Shown: piece after piece, positions 35,512 to 46,663 of the stretch
Numbering within the stretch: the first letter of the stretch is position 1
How the letters are laid out: every line of letters starts with the position of its first letter
Position numbers and translations under genes: made by a program
The notes under the pieces: generated by a model
The model's input: only the letters and a program-made list of their open reading frames with translations
Database searches by the model: none
What the model was told of the DNA's origin: nothing
NCBI RefSeq assembly: GCF_011745365.1
Contig: NW_024468915.1
Coordinates: 3,078,653-3,142,652, forward strand
Length of the DNA stretch: 64,000 bases
Direction: 5' to 3'
Origin: Cryphonectria parasitica EP155
Taxonomy: Eukaryota; Ascomycota; Sordariomycetes; Diaporthales; Cryphonectriaceae

Positions 35512-36912
35512 ATGCTTTCTTTCCTGGATCTGCGCAAGAAGTTCTTGCAAAAGAGCCTGCAGACCCAGTCCAGCTTCGGCGTCGAACTGGAATTTCTGGT
35601 TGCGGTGCGATCAGATTCGGATAACATGGTTCGTTTTGTGCCGGAGGAGCTCGCAGGTCAGCCCGGCCAGGCTATCTTGATTCCTGAGGAGAAGAATAAT
35701 CTATGGGAGAGAGATACGTACTGCATCAATCATGTGCAGGCAACGCTGGACAGTTGTCTGGGTAATCTTTCCGCCAAGACGAGAGTCTTTGTCCCAAATG
35801 AGCTCTCTACTCCCGAGGAAGGCTACCTGCATGAAGATTACGAGTACTGGACTGCCAAGCAGGATGCTTCGATCGGACTGCCGGATAAGCTGTTCTCTTC
35901 TGGTGAGTATCTGGGCCACCAATGGGCGGGCATTGAAGTGACGTCTCCGGCTCTCTGGAACGAGAATGAGAGTTTCGATGAGATTCGAAAAGTCTGCGAG
36001 GTCTTGAAGGCACGGTACTGGATCCTGACCCCGCCAACGTGCGGCCTGCATGTCCACTATGGGCATGGTCAGGACCAGATTGCCGTCCAAGATCTACGCA
36101 ACATCGCTGCGCTTCTCCTCGCTGCTGACCCTCTCTTGGTCCAGTTACACCCCGAGAGCCGCAAGCGAAATCGGTTTTGTGTGAGCAACCGCCTGTTCTC
36201 TGATGTTGCACAGGGTCTTAGTGCCGAGACAGCCACCGCCATGTTGATGCATGATTCTGTATCCTCAGAAGGTGAGGAGGCTCCGCAGAAGGTCATGCGG
36301 CCTCTGCAGGGTAGTAAGCTCTTGAGTCGTAGCAGTTGGCGATCTTTCAATCGCCTCATCCCTCAGGGAACACTGACTAGCTACCCAGTCGGCGAGCCAG
36401 GCTCAAAGCTCAAGTGTCCTGGGAATGCTGCCGCCAGGCTCCATGCTCCACGGAGCATTCTTGGGTGCGTGGAGGAAATCCTCTCTGCCACCCAGCCGGA
36501 GGTTGTTGCGCGGCTGATGCAGGCTCCTCCTAATACTTCCTCTAAACCGGCCTACAGCTTTGCTAATTATGACCAGCAGCAGCCCTTCCCCAACAGCAAC
36601 AGCGAAATCAAGAAGACGGTCGAGTTCCGACAGGCAGCCGGTACTGTGGACGCAGATGAAATTATCACCTTTGCAAAACTTGCCATTGGACTAGCTGATT
36701 TTGCCTGTTCTTCCGACCTCGACACTTTCTGGTCCGTCATTCTGAAGTGTGCGCAAGCGGACGCCAATACGACAGCCCAAGGCAAGGACAAGACCACTTC
36801 TTACGATGTTTTCAACTTTCTAGCGGACATTGGGCTGTGTAGACTGATTCGGCCCCTGCAGAATATCGTCATCAAGAAGCATCCTACTGTACAGGAAAGC
36901 CAGTCCAAATAA
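35512..36912 (+). CDS. Putative amidoligase (PF12224 type)
   Basis: Single exon, 466 residues. Motifs of the stand-alone amidoligase (COOH-NH2 ligase) family in order: SFGVELEFLV (residues 21-30), QWAGIEVTSPAL (137-148), CGLHVHYG (177-184) and KKTVEFRQAAGTVDADEI (about 368-385). The Glu residues of GVELEF, GIEVTSP and VEFRQ and the paired His of HVH are the family's predicted metal/ATP-site residues in the glutamine-synthetase-like fold. No signal peptide or membrane segment, so cytosolic. The family is predicted to join a carboxylate to an amine using ATP; substrates of the fungal members are not established. Neighbours are a divergent MFS transporter and, 600 bp downstream on the same strand, a flavin oxidase. 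The absence of introns contrasts with the intron-rich neighbours. Confidence 0.85.
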   Translation: MLSFLDLRKKFLQKSLQTQSSFGVELEFLVAVRSDSDNMVRFVPEELAGQPGQAILIPEEKNNLWERDTYCINHVQATLDSCLGNLSAKTRVFVPNELSTPEEGYLHEDYEYWTAKQDASIGLPDKLFSSGEYLGHQWAGIEVTSPALWNENESFDEIRKVCEVLKARYWILTPPTCGLHVHYGHGQDQIAVQDLRNIAALLLAADPLLVQLHPESRKRNRFCVSNRLFSDVAQGLSAETATAMLMHDSVSSEGEEAPQKVMRPLQGSKLLSRSSWRSFNRLIPQGTLTSYPVGEPGSKLKCPGNAAARLHAPRSILGCVEEILSATQPEVVARLMQAPPNTSSKPAYSFANYDQQQPFPNSNSEIKKTVEFRQAAGTVDADEIITFAKLAIGLADFACSSDLDTFWSVILKCAQADANTTAQGKDKTTSYDVFNFLADIGLCRLIRPLQNIVIKKHPTVQESQSK

Positions 36913-37509
36913 GTTGCGCTGGGTGGCTGTTGGAGGCCGGCGGGCCGGCGAGAGAAGAGAAGAGGAATAGCGGATACTAGGAAGACTGACAACAGAATTA
37001 TTGAGAGGTTAATTTGCATGATCATTAATCGTTTCCCAAGTGATAGTCTCCGTGGCCTCAATCTACCAATCAACATAGAGGTATATACATAAGTCGAGCG
37101 GGCTTACGGCAAAGTTCTCCGAAACTCAGGTCATTGTCGTTCCATTAGGCACCGTAAGTGACACGATTTAATATGTACATAGACAGGCTAAAGACGCTGA
37201 GTTTGGATATACGTTACTGGCTATATGACACAGGCCCGTCGGCTTGTGCATGTACAACGCACAAATGTTCCCATCCTTTCGTCCAGTTTATTGGAACGGG
37301 ACTACATGACGAAGGAAGTATCACAACGCTGTCATATAAGACAAAAAGCAAACAATGGATGATTTTGGCTCCAGAGACTGGGCGCACGAATTTATCTCCT
37401 TTTTGAAGTCGTGCTCATCGATTGTGTTCTCAGCCAAAACAAAAGAACAAAGGAAGAGCAAGAGACAGCCTTTACTGCTAATAACTAACAACAAGAACGT
37501 ATTGACAAT
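36913..37509. other. Amidoligase-oxidase spacer
   Basis: About 600 bp separating two co-directional genes; holds the amidoligase 3' end and the oxidase promoter. No gene seen. Confidence 0.45.
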
Positions 37510-39118
37510 ATGGTCAATCTCACAGTACTCGCCTCTTTACAAGACTGCCTCAATGGTGTCTGTGCGGGTCGATCCAACTGCGTGGCATACGCCAGTGACT
37601 CTGATCCTCTTTACCAGATCGAATGGGTCAAAGCCTACAACCTCGCCATCGATGTCACCCCAACAGCTGTGATCCGTCCAAACTCAACCCAAGAGGTCGC
37701 AGCAACCGTGCAGTGCGCCGCCGAGAACGGGATCAAAGTACAAGCCCGATCGGGGGGACACTCGTACGCGAACTTTGGTCTGGGAGACGAAGCTGTTGCG
37801 GTGGACATGACCAACCTGCAGGACTACAGCATGAACGAGACAACCTGGTATGCGACCATCGGTGCTGGCATGAAGCTGGGCGATGTGGACCGGAATTTGC
37901 ACAAGACGGGTCGCGCTTTTGCCCACGGGGTGTGTCCTGGCGTGGGCCTCGGCGGGCACGCCACTGTGGTATGTTGAGGAGTGTAAGATAAGAGAGCGAG
38001 ATGAGTATACCATTGAAAGTGACTGACAGGTTATGTATGCAATACTAGGGCGGTCTCGGGCCAATGTCTAGGATGTGGGGTACCGCGCTTGATCACGTCG
38101 TGGAGGTCGAGATGGTCACTGCGAACGGGACGATTCTACATGTGAACGAGCGGCTCAACCCAGACATGTTCTATGTAAGTTCTCAAAAGCGATGTAAAAG
38201 GGCCAAAAAGAAACACCAGTAATAGACTCCATGTAATTTCTGCCCAGAGTGCTGACCCAGAAATAAACACATTAGGGAGTCCAGGGGGCCGGAGCCAGCT
38301 TCGGGATCATCACCGAGTTCGTCATGAGAACGCACCCTGAGCCAGAAGAAGTGGCGCAATTCACATTCGACTTCACATTTGGTGTGGAGCCAAGCAAGCT
38401 GGCGGACTCGTACATCCAGTGGCAGAAGCTCATCGCGGATCCTAGTCTTGACCGTCGCTTCGGAAGCCAACTGGTCATCTCGCCAATAGGGGTCACAATC
38501 ACAGGCACATTCTACGGCTCGGCGGCCGAATGGAATGCATCTGGAATCCTCTCAAGGCTTCCACAGAATGGAAGCGTCATATTCACCGACTGGCCTAGTT
38601 CGCTGACAGCTTGGACTGTACAAGAGGCGCTGTACCTGTCCGACACGCCCTCCCACTTCTATTCCAAGAGCCTTGGTCTCCGCCAGCAGGACCTCTTGTC
38701 CGAGTATTCGGCCACCAAATTGTTTCAATACCTCGAGTCGCAGCCCAAGGGCACCCTCCTGTGGTTTATCGTCTTTGATTCTTCAGGTGGTGCTGTGGCT
38801 GATGTCCCCATGAATGCCACGGCATTTGCACATCGCAACAAGATCATGTTCTATCAGTCCTATGCCGTCGATGCTGTCGCCCTTTCCAACGAGACATGGT
38901 CCTTTCTGACTAATTTCCATAATAACTTGGTTGAGGTATTGCCTTTGAATGCTACAGGACGGGGAACGTATCCTGGATACGTGGACCTGAACATTTCGGG
39001 TGTGCCGCAGGGGCAATACTGGGAGTCAAATTTACCGGCCTTGCAGATCCTCAAATCAAAGTGGGATCCAAATGATGTTTTCCATAACCCTCAGAGTGTC
39101 CAGCCTGTTGAGGTGTAA
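37510..39118 (+). CDS. FAD-linked oxidase, GOOX/berberine-bridge-enzyme type
   Basis: Three exons: 37510-37968, 38049-38174, 38276-39118; 475 residues. The PCMH FAD-binding fold is shown by TAVIRPNSTQEVAATVQCAA, VQARSGGHSYANFGLG and GVCPGVGLGGH. His84 and Cys142 are at the positions that bind FAD through two covalent bonds in glucooligosaccharide oxidase and berberine bridge enzyme. The BBE tail is present (NLPALQILKSKWDPNDVFHN). Relatives oxidise the reducing end of sugars or form C-C/C-N bonds in secondary metabolism. Unlike secreted sugar oxidases it has no N-terminal signal peptide: MVNLTVLASLQDCLNG starts almost at the fold. That favours an intracellular biosynthetic role, but a missed 5' exon must be excluded. 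Splice joins HATV-GGLGP and MFY-GVQGAG are conserved in the family. Confidence 0.9.
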
Positions 39119-39681
39119 CGATTGAAGCCAGTTTATATTGGCATGAAGGTTGGATGGGCAAGGAGGGTTCCTTAGAGTATGCAGGATGCTGAATCAACAA
39201 GTCAGTCTATCATTTCGAGACTGGCAAGAGCCAGTAATTTGGGAGTCTTTCACAGTCGCTGAGTGATAGCTTCTAAATGAGTCAGTTGATCAGCTCTCCT
39301 AGCCATTGTAGGCAGCTGTATGTTCAAATCCTAGCCTCTGGGAGCCTTTTGATTCCTTTTTTGTATTTTGATCTTCAAATGCTCAATAATAAGCTCAATC
39401 TTCAATTCTCACATTGAACACATTCAAATGCAGGTTCAAAATTCACAAAGGGTTCTAGCAGCACTTTTGAATGGTATTCTCTGTGAGAGGCATCTCTTTA
39501 TGACAGGAATAAAGAAGAAAGACTGTAATATTCTTTGGACTACTACTGTGCGCTCAATTCCTAAGTTGAAGAAGCTCAACTACCATGATGAGAACGTGTG
39601 ATTAAGATGAGGATACTCTGACAATGAACATAGAACACACAGATAACTAAGAACAAATTATTTTTTCTGGTAAGCCCTTCT
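39119..39681. other. Oxidase-transesterase convergent spacer
   Basis: About 560 bp, A/T-rich, between convergent 3' ends. A tRNA-like B-box string (gttcaaatcc) near 39322 has no matching stems. No gene seen. Confidence 0.45.
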
Positions 39682-41133
39682 TTACTTTGTAGAGTCCGCA
39701 TCACGAAGTCCAGCATACGCTTCCGTCTCGATATCTGCCCACAGTTTGAGCACCTTTGCATCACAAAACGGCAAGATCTGCGTGGCTACCATGCCTGCGA
39801 TGCCATGTTCCGGATCACACCACCAGAACAGATTTGCCAGCCCAGCCCAGTTTGCAGTCTTCGTACTGCGGCCGGTAGATCCGCCATTGGAGAGCATGAA
39901 GGTGAGGCCCCAGCCTTGCGGAGGGTCGCCCGAGACAGGGTATAGATCAGGGACATTGTTTGTCAGATCTGGCTTTGCCGCGGGAATAGACTGGCGGCCG
40001 AAATTAGGGAAGTCTGAAATATGATTCTCGAACATCTCGGCAACCGTCGAAGGCTTGAGAATCTCGGCGCCCGTTGTAGGGGATTTGCCTTGGTTGAGAA
40101 GGGCAGCTAGGATTTCTGCTCTCTCGGTCAACACACAATTCGGGAGAGACCAACAAAACGCCTGATGACGATGAAGGTGACGACATCACTCAAGGGTAGC
40201 CCAATATATTTATATATATAACTTACTGCAATATTCCTGGGGCCTAGCAAAGAGACCTGCACCACCGCTGTTGAAACATCGCGAGATGTCCTCTCCCCGT
40301 TGAACGACCAGTGGTGTCCGCATGAGGTGATCTCTTGAGCGTAAAGATCCATCAGGGGAACGTTGTTGCATGAAAGCCAAGTTGGCCTTCATCTTTGGTG
40401 ATGGAAACATGGACATATCTTTGATACCCAGAGGCTCAAAGATGTTCTTGACCATATAGTCGTTGAGGGTCACGCCCGTAATCCTCTCAAGGGCGATTCC
40501 GGCCCAATCAACACCAATCTATTCATTGTTAATCATGATGAATTGTCAAACTGAGGTCTTGCATGTGCCCTGGCAGGAACCTAAACAAGGAAACAAACAA
40601 CTTACACCATATTCCCAGCCCTCTCCAGGCTGAAACAACAGTGGCGAGATCATTTCTTCCTGTCTGCCATTGAATTCGTCTATTCCAGCCGGATATCCCC
40701 AATCTCTCAGTCTCTCGTTGAAAAATGAGTACCCAAACCCAGCTGTGTGGCTCAGGAGCATCCGCAGCGTGATACGCTTTTTTTTGTGCTCTAAAGCCCC
40801 ATCCTTCCGCAGCACCTGGAGTCCCTTGAGCTCAGGACACAGGTTCTCGATCTGTTCTCCATCGTCGAGCCTCAACTGCCCCTTCTCGACAAGCTGCATA
40901 CAAGCGATGCCGGTCACCAACTTGGTGCAAGACGCGATCCAGAAGACGGTATCGAGCGTCATGTCCTCGAGGCTAGCCACTCCGCGTCGGCCAGCAGCGT
41001 GAGCAAACAGCTCCTTGCCATCCCTCCTCACGACGACCACGGTGGCTCCGGGTAGCTCATGAAGGGGGTCTGAACACGCGGCGTCGACGGTGGAGCGGAG
41101 CGTGTCGACAGTCTGTTGGCTGAATTTGGACAT
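39682..41133 (-). CDS. Serine beta-lactamase-fold transesterase/esterase (LovD/EstB-like)
   Basis: Three exons: 40606-41133, 40227-40518, 39682-40115; 417 residues. The SxxK motif is IASCTKLVTG (Ser68, Lys71), the nucleophile and general base of class C beta-lactamase-like enzymes. The Tyr motif is QPGEGWEYGIG (Tyr175) and the late block is NLFWWCDPEHGIAGMVATQ, as in LovD-type acyltransferases. The joins WEYG-IGVDWAG and QEYC-KILAALLNQG are restored by GTAAGT donors and YAG acceptors. Without a signal peptide it is probably cytosolic. Family members transfer or hydrolyse acyl groups in polyketide pathways (LovD) or act as esterases. It is divergent from a Baeyer-Villiger-type monooxygenase, whose ester or lactone products would be plausible substrates. 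Confidence 0.9.
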
Positions 41134-42680
41134 AATTATGATATAATGACTGTGTCTCTTAGTTATCGTTAGTTTTGGTGGTGAAAAGTAGAAAGATAAT
41201 AATCTGAGTCCACGTATCGTCAGCCTAGATGAAGCTGCCAGTTAAGTACTCGCAAACCAAAGCCATTACAGCTTGGCATGAACCACATGATGAACATGGT
41301 ATGGAGTCTTGGGAAAAGCCACAAGCACGAATCGCCACACATTACCAAAATGATTCCAAATGCGGGGTAACATAACTTTACACCACGGCCGTAAGCTTTT
41401 TGCTTTTCTTGAAAGGCTCTGACATTCGGACAGGAGGAAGCAAGAGAGAGGCACGGATAGACGGAGAGACGGAGGAAGAGGGGCTAGAAAGGGACGAGAG
41501 TTACTTGTGGGGCACCCCGGAGAGGCTGGAAACCATAATAATGCATACACGGCACAATTAGCATGCCAAGGGATCACTAATTACCGACGAACCCGTGGAT
41601 ATCAAGTATTCTACAAGCTTCATGATCAATTATATGTACGTCAAGCATTCTTCGCAACGCTTGCTTCTCGTCCGTATGGCCAGTCTCATTGTGTAACAAG
41701 TAGTTAGTGGGACTTGTCGAGATTATTCATCAACTTGTATCCTCTTTGAATCCAACGCCGGCAACAAGAAGGTGGCATGGACGGGCAAATTGGGAAAAAG
41801 CGCAGATATGTCTTAGAACCAAGAGATAGGAGGAGGAGGAAGAGAAAGAGGGGGAGGAAGATGGAGAATGGCACACTACCCAAGAGATGTGCCACACCAC
41901 AGGTACCGGTTTCCTTGATTTGGAAATCCGATTACAATCCGATTGGGCTTCACAACCTAGATTTTGCTTGACATCTCCGCATTGCTCGTTACCTAGGTAA
42001 TTTTGCATGTGGAGAGAAGCTCGAGGTATGCGCAAGTACCTGGGTACTACTCTTGATGATGCAGTAAACACATTGGCCCGCAGCCATTTGATTGTATATT
42101 GAGAGACGATTCATGAAGGCCTCTCTGTTCTGAGATATGAGGCTGTTGTACAACCAAGAGATGAAGACGGGGATGAGTTTCTTGTGATAACAAATCAGAA
42201 TAGCAGCCCATTTGGAATCTAAGATGCATACATAAGTACTCAAGTATGATGTACAATCAGTAAGCAGATCAATAGCGACATTCCTCCACACCCTCCATCG
42301 AAACTAATGTGAGGAGAACATGGGGTAATTATGCAGATCTTAGCAGAGTCTGGGGAAGAGGAGTCAGATAGTGGAGGAGTACGCACGCCTCATCCATTCG
42401 TGCGAGCTCTGATGTATTTCCAGGCAAAGAGACATTGTCTTGCAAATGTCCAGGTGGTACAATTTGCGGAGAAATTGCTCCATTCCGGTGTGTGTGTGTG
42501 AGGGAAACCGACTATTTAATCACCCATGATGGGCAGATGCCAGTTTCTCTGGCCTTGGTTCTCATTGTTCTCATAGTGACTTGTCTCATGAGGTACAACG
42601 TATCACTACAGGAAAAAAACTGAGAAACCAGGCCACATATTCTTTTCTATATCAACTAATATTCTCTGATAGTGTTCATC
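41134..42680. other. Transesterase-monooxygenase divergent intergenic region
   Basis: About 1.55 kb with both promoters. Contains cctaggtaa and gtacctgggtac near-palindromes around 41990-42045. No conserved frame recognised. Confidence 0.45.
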
Positions 42681-44908
42681 ATGGGAGAGCCACCAAGTTC
42701 CAACGGCTCGACTACCACGGAGGAGAAGAAGTTCAAGACGAGTCTCACTGATTATTCTACCCGCCATGGAGAAAAGACTGGACCATACGCAGACAACCTC
42801 GACATAGACGCCATCATCGTCGGAGGAGGGTTCAGTACGTGTCTCCCAAACACGTTTCAAGCATACTATGATTGTTTCACTAACACACAGGCTCTTTACA
42901 GGCGGCACCTTTATGCTCAAGACGCTCCGCGACCGCGGGTTCAAGGCTGCCATCTTCGAGGCTGGGAACGACCTGGGCGGGACATGGAGGTTCAACTGCT
43001 ACCCCGGGGCGCGTGTTGACTCAGCCGTCCCGACGTATGAGTTCTCGTGGCCAGAAGTGTATGAGAGCTGGACTTGGACCACCAACTATCCCGACTACAA
43101 GGAGCTTCGAGCCTACTTCGATCATGTGGACAATGTCCTGGACATCAAGAAGGACTGCTCGTTCCACACCGTCGTGACAGGGGCCAACTTTGACAAGGGG
43201 GCTGGCAAGTGGATCGTGGAGACTGCAGATGGACGCACAAGCAAGTGCAGATTCTTAATCCTTGGATCCGGATTTGTAAGTGTTGTACACATTTCCTTGG
43301 CCCTGACCGTCAACGAAATACCACACGCATCTGCTGAAGACTCACCGTCGTCGTCTCGCACCCACAGGCCGCGAAGCGATACATTCCAGACTGGCCCGGC
43401 ATTGAGAAGTTCCAGGGCGTCTTGCACCACTCTTCCTTCTGGCCAGATGAGGAAGTCGACGTCAAGGGCAAACGCTGCGCTGTCATTGGCACAGGCGCCT
43501 CGGGCGTGCAGATCAGCCAAGAGTGGGCCCCGGTCGCCGGGAGGCTGACTGTCTTTCAGAGGACGCCAAATCTGGCTCTGCCTATGGGCAGGAAACCCCT
43601 GACGGCCGAGGAGCAGAATGCCTGTAAGCAGTTGTACCACCAGCTGTTTGAGATGCGCGAGAAAAGCTTCTCGGGGTTTCTGTTTGTAAGTAGCAGCTCC
43701 TTTCCAATGTTTTATTGGTAGACGTGTGAACTAACACTGGGCAGGACTTTGCCGAGAAGCAGACCTTCGACGACACGCCCGAGGAGCGGGAGGCGTTCTA
43801 CCAGAAGTTGTGGGATACCGCTGGCTTCCACTACTGGCTGGCCAACTATGATGACATGCTGAAGAACGGCGAGGCCAACACGGAGGCGTATAACTTCTGG
43901 GCCAAGAAGGTCCGTGAACGCATCACTGACCCCAAGAAGCGAGACATCCTGGCACCACTCAAGATGCCTCACTATTTCGGCATCAAGAGGCCGTGTCTTG
44001 AGCATTCCTACTATGAGGCGCTGGACCGGGAGACTGTGGAGGTTGTCGATGTTAGCAAGAATGCTATCAAGGCGTTCGATGAGACCGGAATCATCCTTGA
44101 AGATGGCACTCACTATGATGTGGATGCTATTGCCATAGCCACTGGATTTGTGCGTTGTTCTTCCCTCTTATGTTTGCTCCGGCCTCTCGCCGCAGTTCGA
44201 TCTCCTCTCCCTCTCCCTCTCTGGTATTCTGACTTGCCTTGAATCATAGGATATCATGACTGGCGGCATGACCCAGATGGGCCTGAACAGCGTCCGTTCG
44301 ACCCAGTTGGCAGCTGAATGGCAAGCCGCGGCCAATACATACCTGGGGATCACCGTGTCGGGGTACCCAAACATGTTTCACATGTATGGTCCTCACGGCC
44401 CTACGCTCCTCTCCAACGGACCCGCAACAGTCGAGGTCCAAGGCCGCTGGATCGCCGACGCCATCACCAAGATGCAGAGACAGGGCATCAAATATATCGA
44501 TGCCACGCAGGAAGCGACCAAGACCTGGAAGGCTCGCATCAATTACCTAAGTGACCAGACGCTGTTCCCCACGACGCGAAGCACGTACAGTAAGTTGGAT
44601 TTATCCATCCACCCCCCTCTTTCTCTCCCCCCCCCTCGAGTGCCTCAGAGTATGAGTGATATACTAACCGCCGTTGCACAGTGGGAGGATCCGTTCCTGG
44701 GAAGGCGTTCGAGCAGGTCAACTATTCGGGTGGGCTCTCAAAGTATAAAGATGAAATCAGGGAGGCCCTCAATACCTGGCAAGGTTTTGAGGTGGTCAAA
44801 GGCGGGGTGCCTATTGGCCTGCAGAGCGGTGTGCAGGGCAGTGTACAAAACGCCGCCATACAGAATGTTGTACCGACTGGCGTGCAGCATGGTGCTGTCA
44901 TGGTATAG
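42681..44908 (+). CDS. FAD-dependent Baeyer-Villiger-type monooxygenase
   Basis: Six exons: 42681-42834, 42902-43275, 43368-43685, 43745-44149, 44250-44589, 44682-44908; 605 residues. First Rossmann motif IIVGGGFSGTFMLKTLR (restored across intron 1), then GNDLGGTWRFNCYPGARVD, which is typical of cyclohexanone/steroid monooxygenases. The Baeyer-Villiger fingerprint FxGxxxHxxxWP is FQGVLHHSSFWP (Phe191-Pro202). The NADPH Rossmann motif is CAVIGTGASGVQ. Later blocks AIAIATGFDIMTGG and FHMYGPHGPTLLSNGP are also conserved. The enzyme uses NADPH and O2 to insert oxygen next to a ketone, giving an ester or lactone. No signal peptide. Substrate unknown; context points to secondary metabolism or ketone degradation. 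Confidence 0.93.
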
Positions 44909-45338
44909 ATTGAGAAGGGAATATGACTGAAAGTCTGCTTGAGAGAGAGGAAGAGCTCAGCGGGCTTACGCGAGATGGTGATTCCAGAAGACAAACAGCT
45001 CGAGGATTGAAAACAAGAGTCATGAGCAAACGTAAATCTTCGAAGAGCCAGTCGTGAAAGTGTTCCTATAACGAGTGTGTCTCACTGCTTGTGCTGCTGA
45101 AGAGGTATAAAAAGCGATCAGGAGTCAATGGTGAGGATGTCACAGGCGTGAGGACTGGCCAAAGATCTCTAGTCTATTTCTTTCATCGTACCTATCTCGT
45201 TGTCATTGATGTACAAGGCAGCATGCATCCGGCTGCGACAATTACCCGTGCTGTGGCTTGTCGCCTCCATCTGCTCCCACGAGCGAGCCCGTCTTTTCTC
45301 TCTTCCTCCTTTCCTCATCCCATCACCTGATGCAACGC
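44909..45338. other. Monooxygenase-QCR8 convergent spacer
   Basis: A 430 bp interval between convergent 3' ends; right border of the putative cluster. No gene seen. Confidence 0.45.
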
Positions 45339-46070
45339 CTACTCCTCGTCGGCGGCGAACTCGGCTATACCAGCCTTGGAGTTGAGATAGTGGTTCCTGT
45401 CAACGGTTTCTGGTCAGCACTCATTTCCGTCGTAAGGCTATTCTCATTCATCCATCCACTCTGTGCAACACCATCCCTCGCACGGCACGGACTGACCTCT
45501 CGATAGCCCAGCCCATGACGAAGTAAGCGGCGATAAAAGGAGGCACGACGTAGAGGACCTGTGAGCTGAAGCGTCGCCACGTGTTGAAGACGGCAGCGTG
45601 GGCGGCGCCAGCGAAGGGGTTTTGTCGGTTGGGAGCCAGGCCGTAGGTGACGATGCCCTTCTGCTTCTGCACCGGGGTGCCTGTTATTGGAGGTGATCCT
45701 GTCAGCATTCCTTGCTTTCAACCGTGCAAAAAACGTTCCTCTTCCTAGCATTATAGTATCGACTGCCTGCTCTCGCCCTCGGGAGGGAGTTGACCCGTCA
45801 CAAAATCGTTCGACGTGGCCTCGGCTTCCGGGTTTGTCTCGTCGGCAGGTCGAAGAAGCGACGAGGTGAGAGAAAGAAGGCGTCACTCACCGAATGAGCC
45901 CCAGCCGTGGCCAAGGTACCTGTGAAGACGACAGTTAGCAAAAGACCAGCTTCCTTCAGGATAAAAAGGCGCGCCATGCGACACCCGAAGGCTCCGCAGG
46001 CCTACTGCACTTACTTGTTGTGCTTGCCAATCTCCTCGGCGCCGGAGAGCAGTCTCTGTGTAGGTCTCAT
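45339..46070 (-). CDS. qcr8: Ubiquinol-cytochrome c reductase subunit 8 (Qcr8)
   Basis: Four exons: 46015-46070, 45891-45919 (29 nt), 45497-45680, 45339-45396; 108 residues. Protein begins MRPTQRLLSGAEEIGKHNK, then YLGHGWGSFG from the 29-nt exon, then TPVQKQKGIVTYGLAPNRQN, VFNTWRRFSSQVLYVVPPF, a single membrane segment ending MGWAIERNHYLNSKAG and an acidic end. These match Qcr8, a small subunit of complex III in the mitochondrial inner membrane that packs against cytochrome b. All phases agree. Divergent from PHB1. Confidence 0.95.
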
Positions 46071-46663
46071 ATTGACGATGGGATATCAATTGATGTTCCT
46101 GAAACAAAAAAAAAAGGGGTGGGATCAATCGAGGGCGGTCGGGGGGTCGTTGAGGTCGGTCTCGTCGAGAGCTTCAAAGTTGGCTGCTTGAGCCGGCCGC
46201 TGTCGTTGGAAATCGGAATCGTCTGGCAGGCGATTGGGTCTGATTTGAGCTAGCCATAAGTAGACTAGCGTATTCAACAGGGGTTGGGAACGCAAGGAGC
46301 ACGGGCCACCCAACTTTTTTGCTGCAGTTTGTATATGCAAGAGCTATCCTACCCGTGCTTGCCGTGGTACCATCAATAGTACGAGGGGTCTTTCAAGTCG
46401 AGCTCATCATCACCATCATCATCACGACCACGACCGACCAACCTCAGCCCAGCGTCTACCACTCGAGCTGAGCCACTCTTCCTTCATTTCTCTTTTAACT
46501 TTCCCCAGGTCCTCTCTCTTACTTCTAGCACCTGGCAAACGGCATCTGCTGTGCCTTCTAGACGAGAAATCCTCTCTCTCGGGTAGCTTAGCATCTGCTG
46601 CCCTTGTTTTCTACATACACACACTCACACTCTCACTCACACCCACCCACACCTCTCTCAACG
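46071..46663. promoter_or_regulatory. Divergent QCR8-PHB1 promoter interval
   Basis: A 593 bp head-to-head interval between two nuclear genes for mitochondrial inner-membrane proteins. The PHB1 leader is C/T-rich with an ACTCAC repeat (about 46617-46655). No named operator assigned. Confidence 0.5.

Noticed and set aside
39322..39332. tRNA B-box-like string gttcaaatcc
   Set aside because: No T-stem pairing, no A box at the right distance and no acceptor stem.
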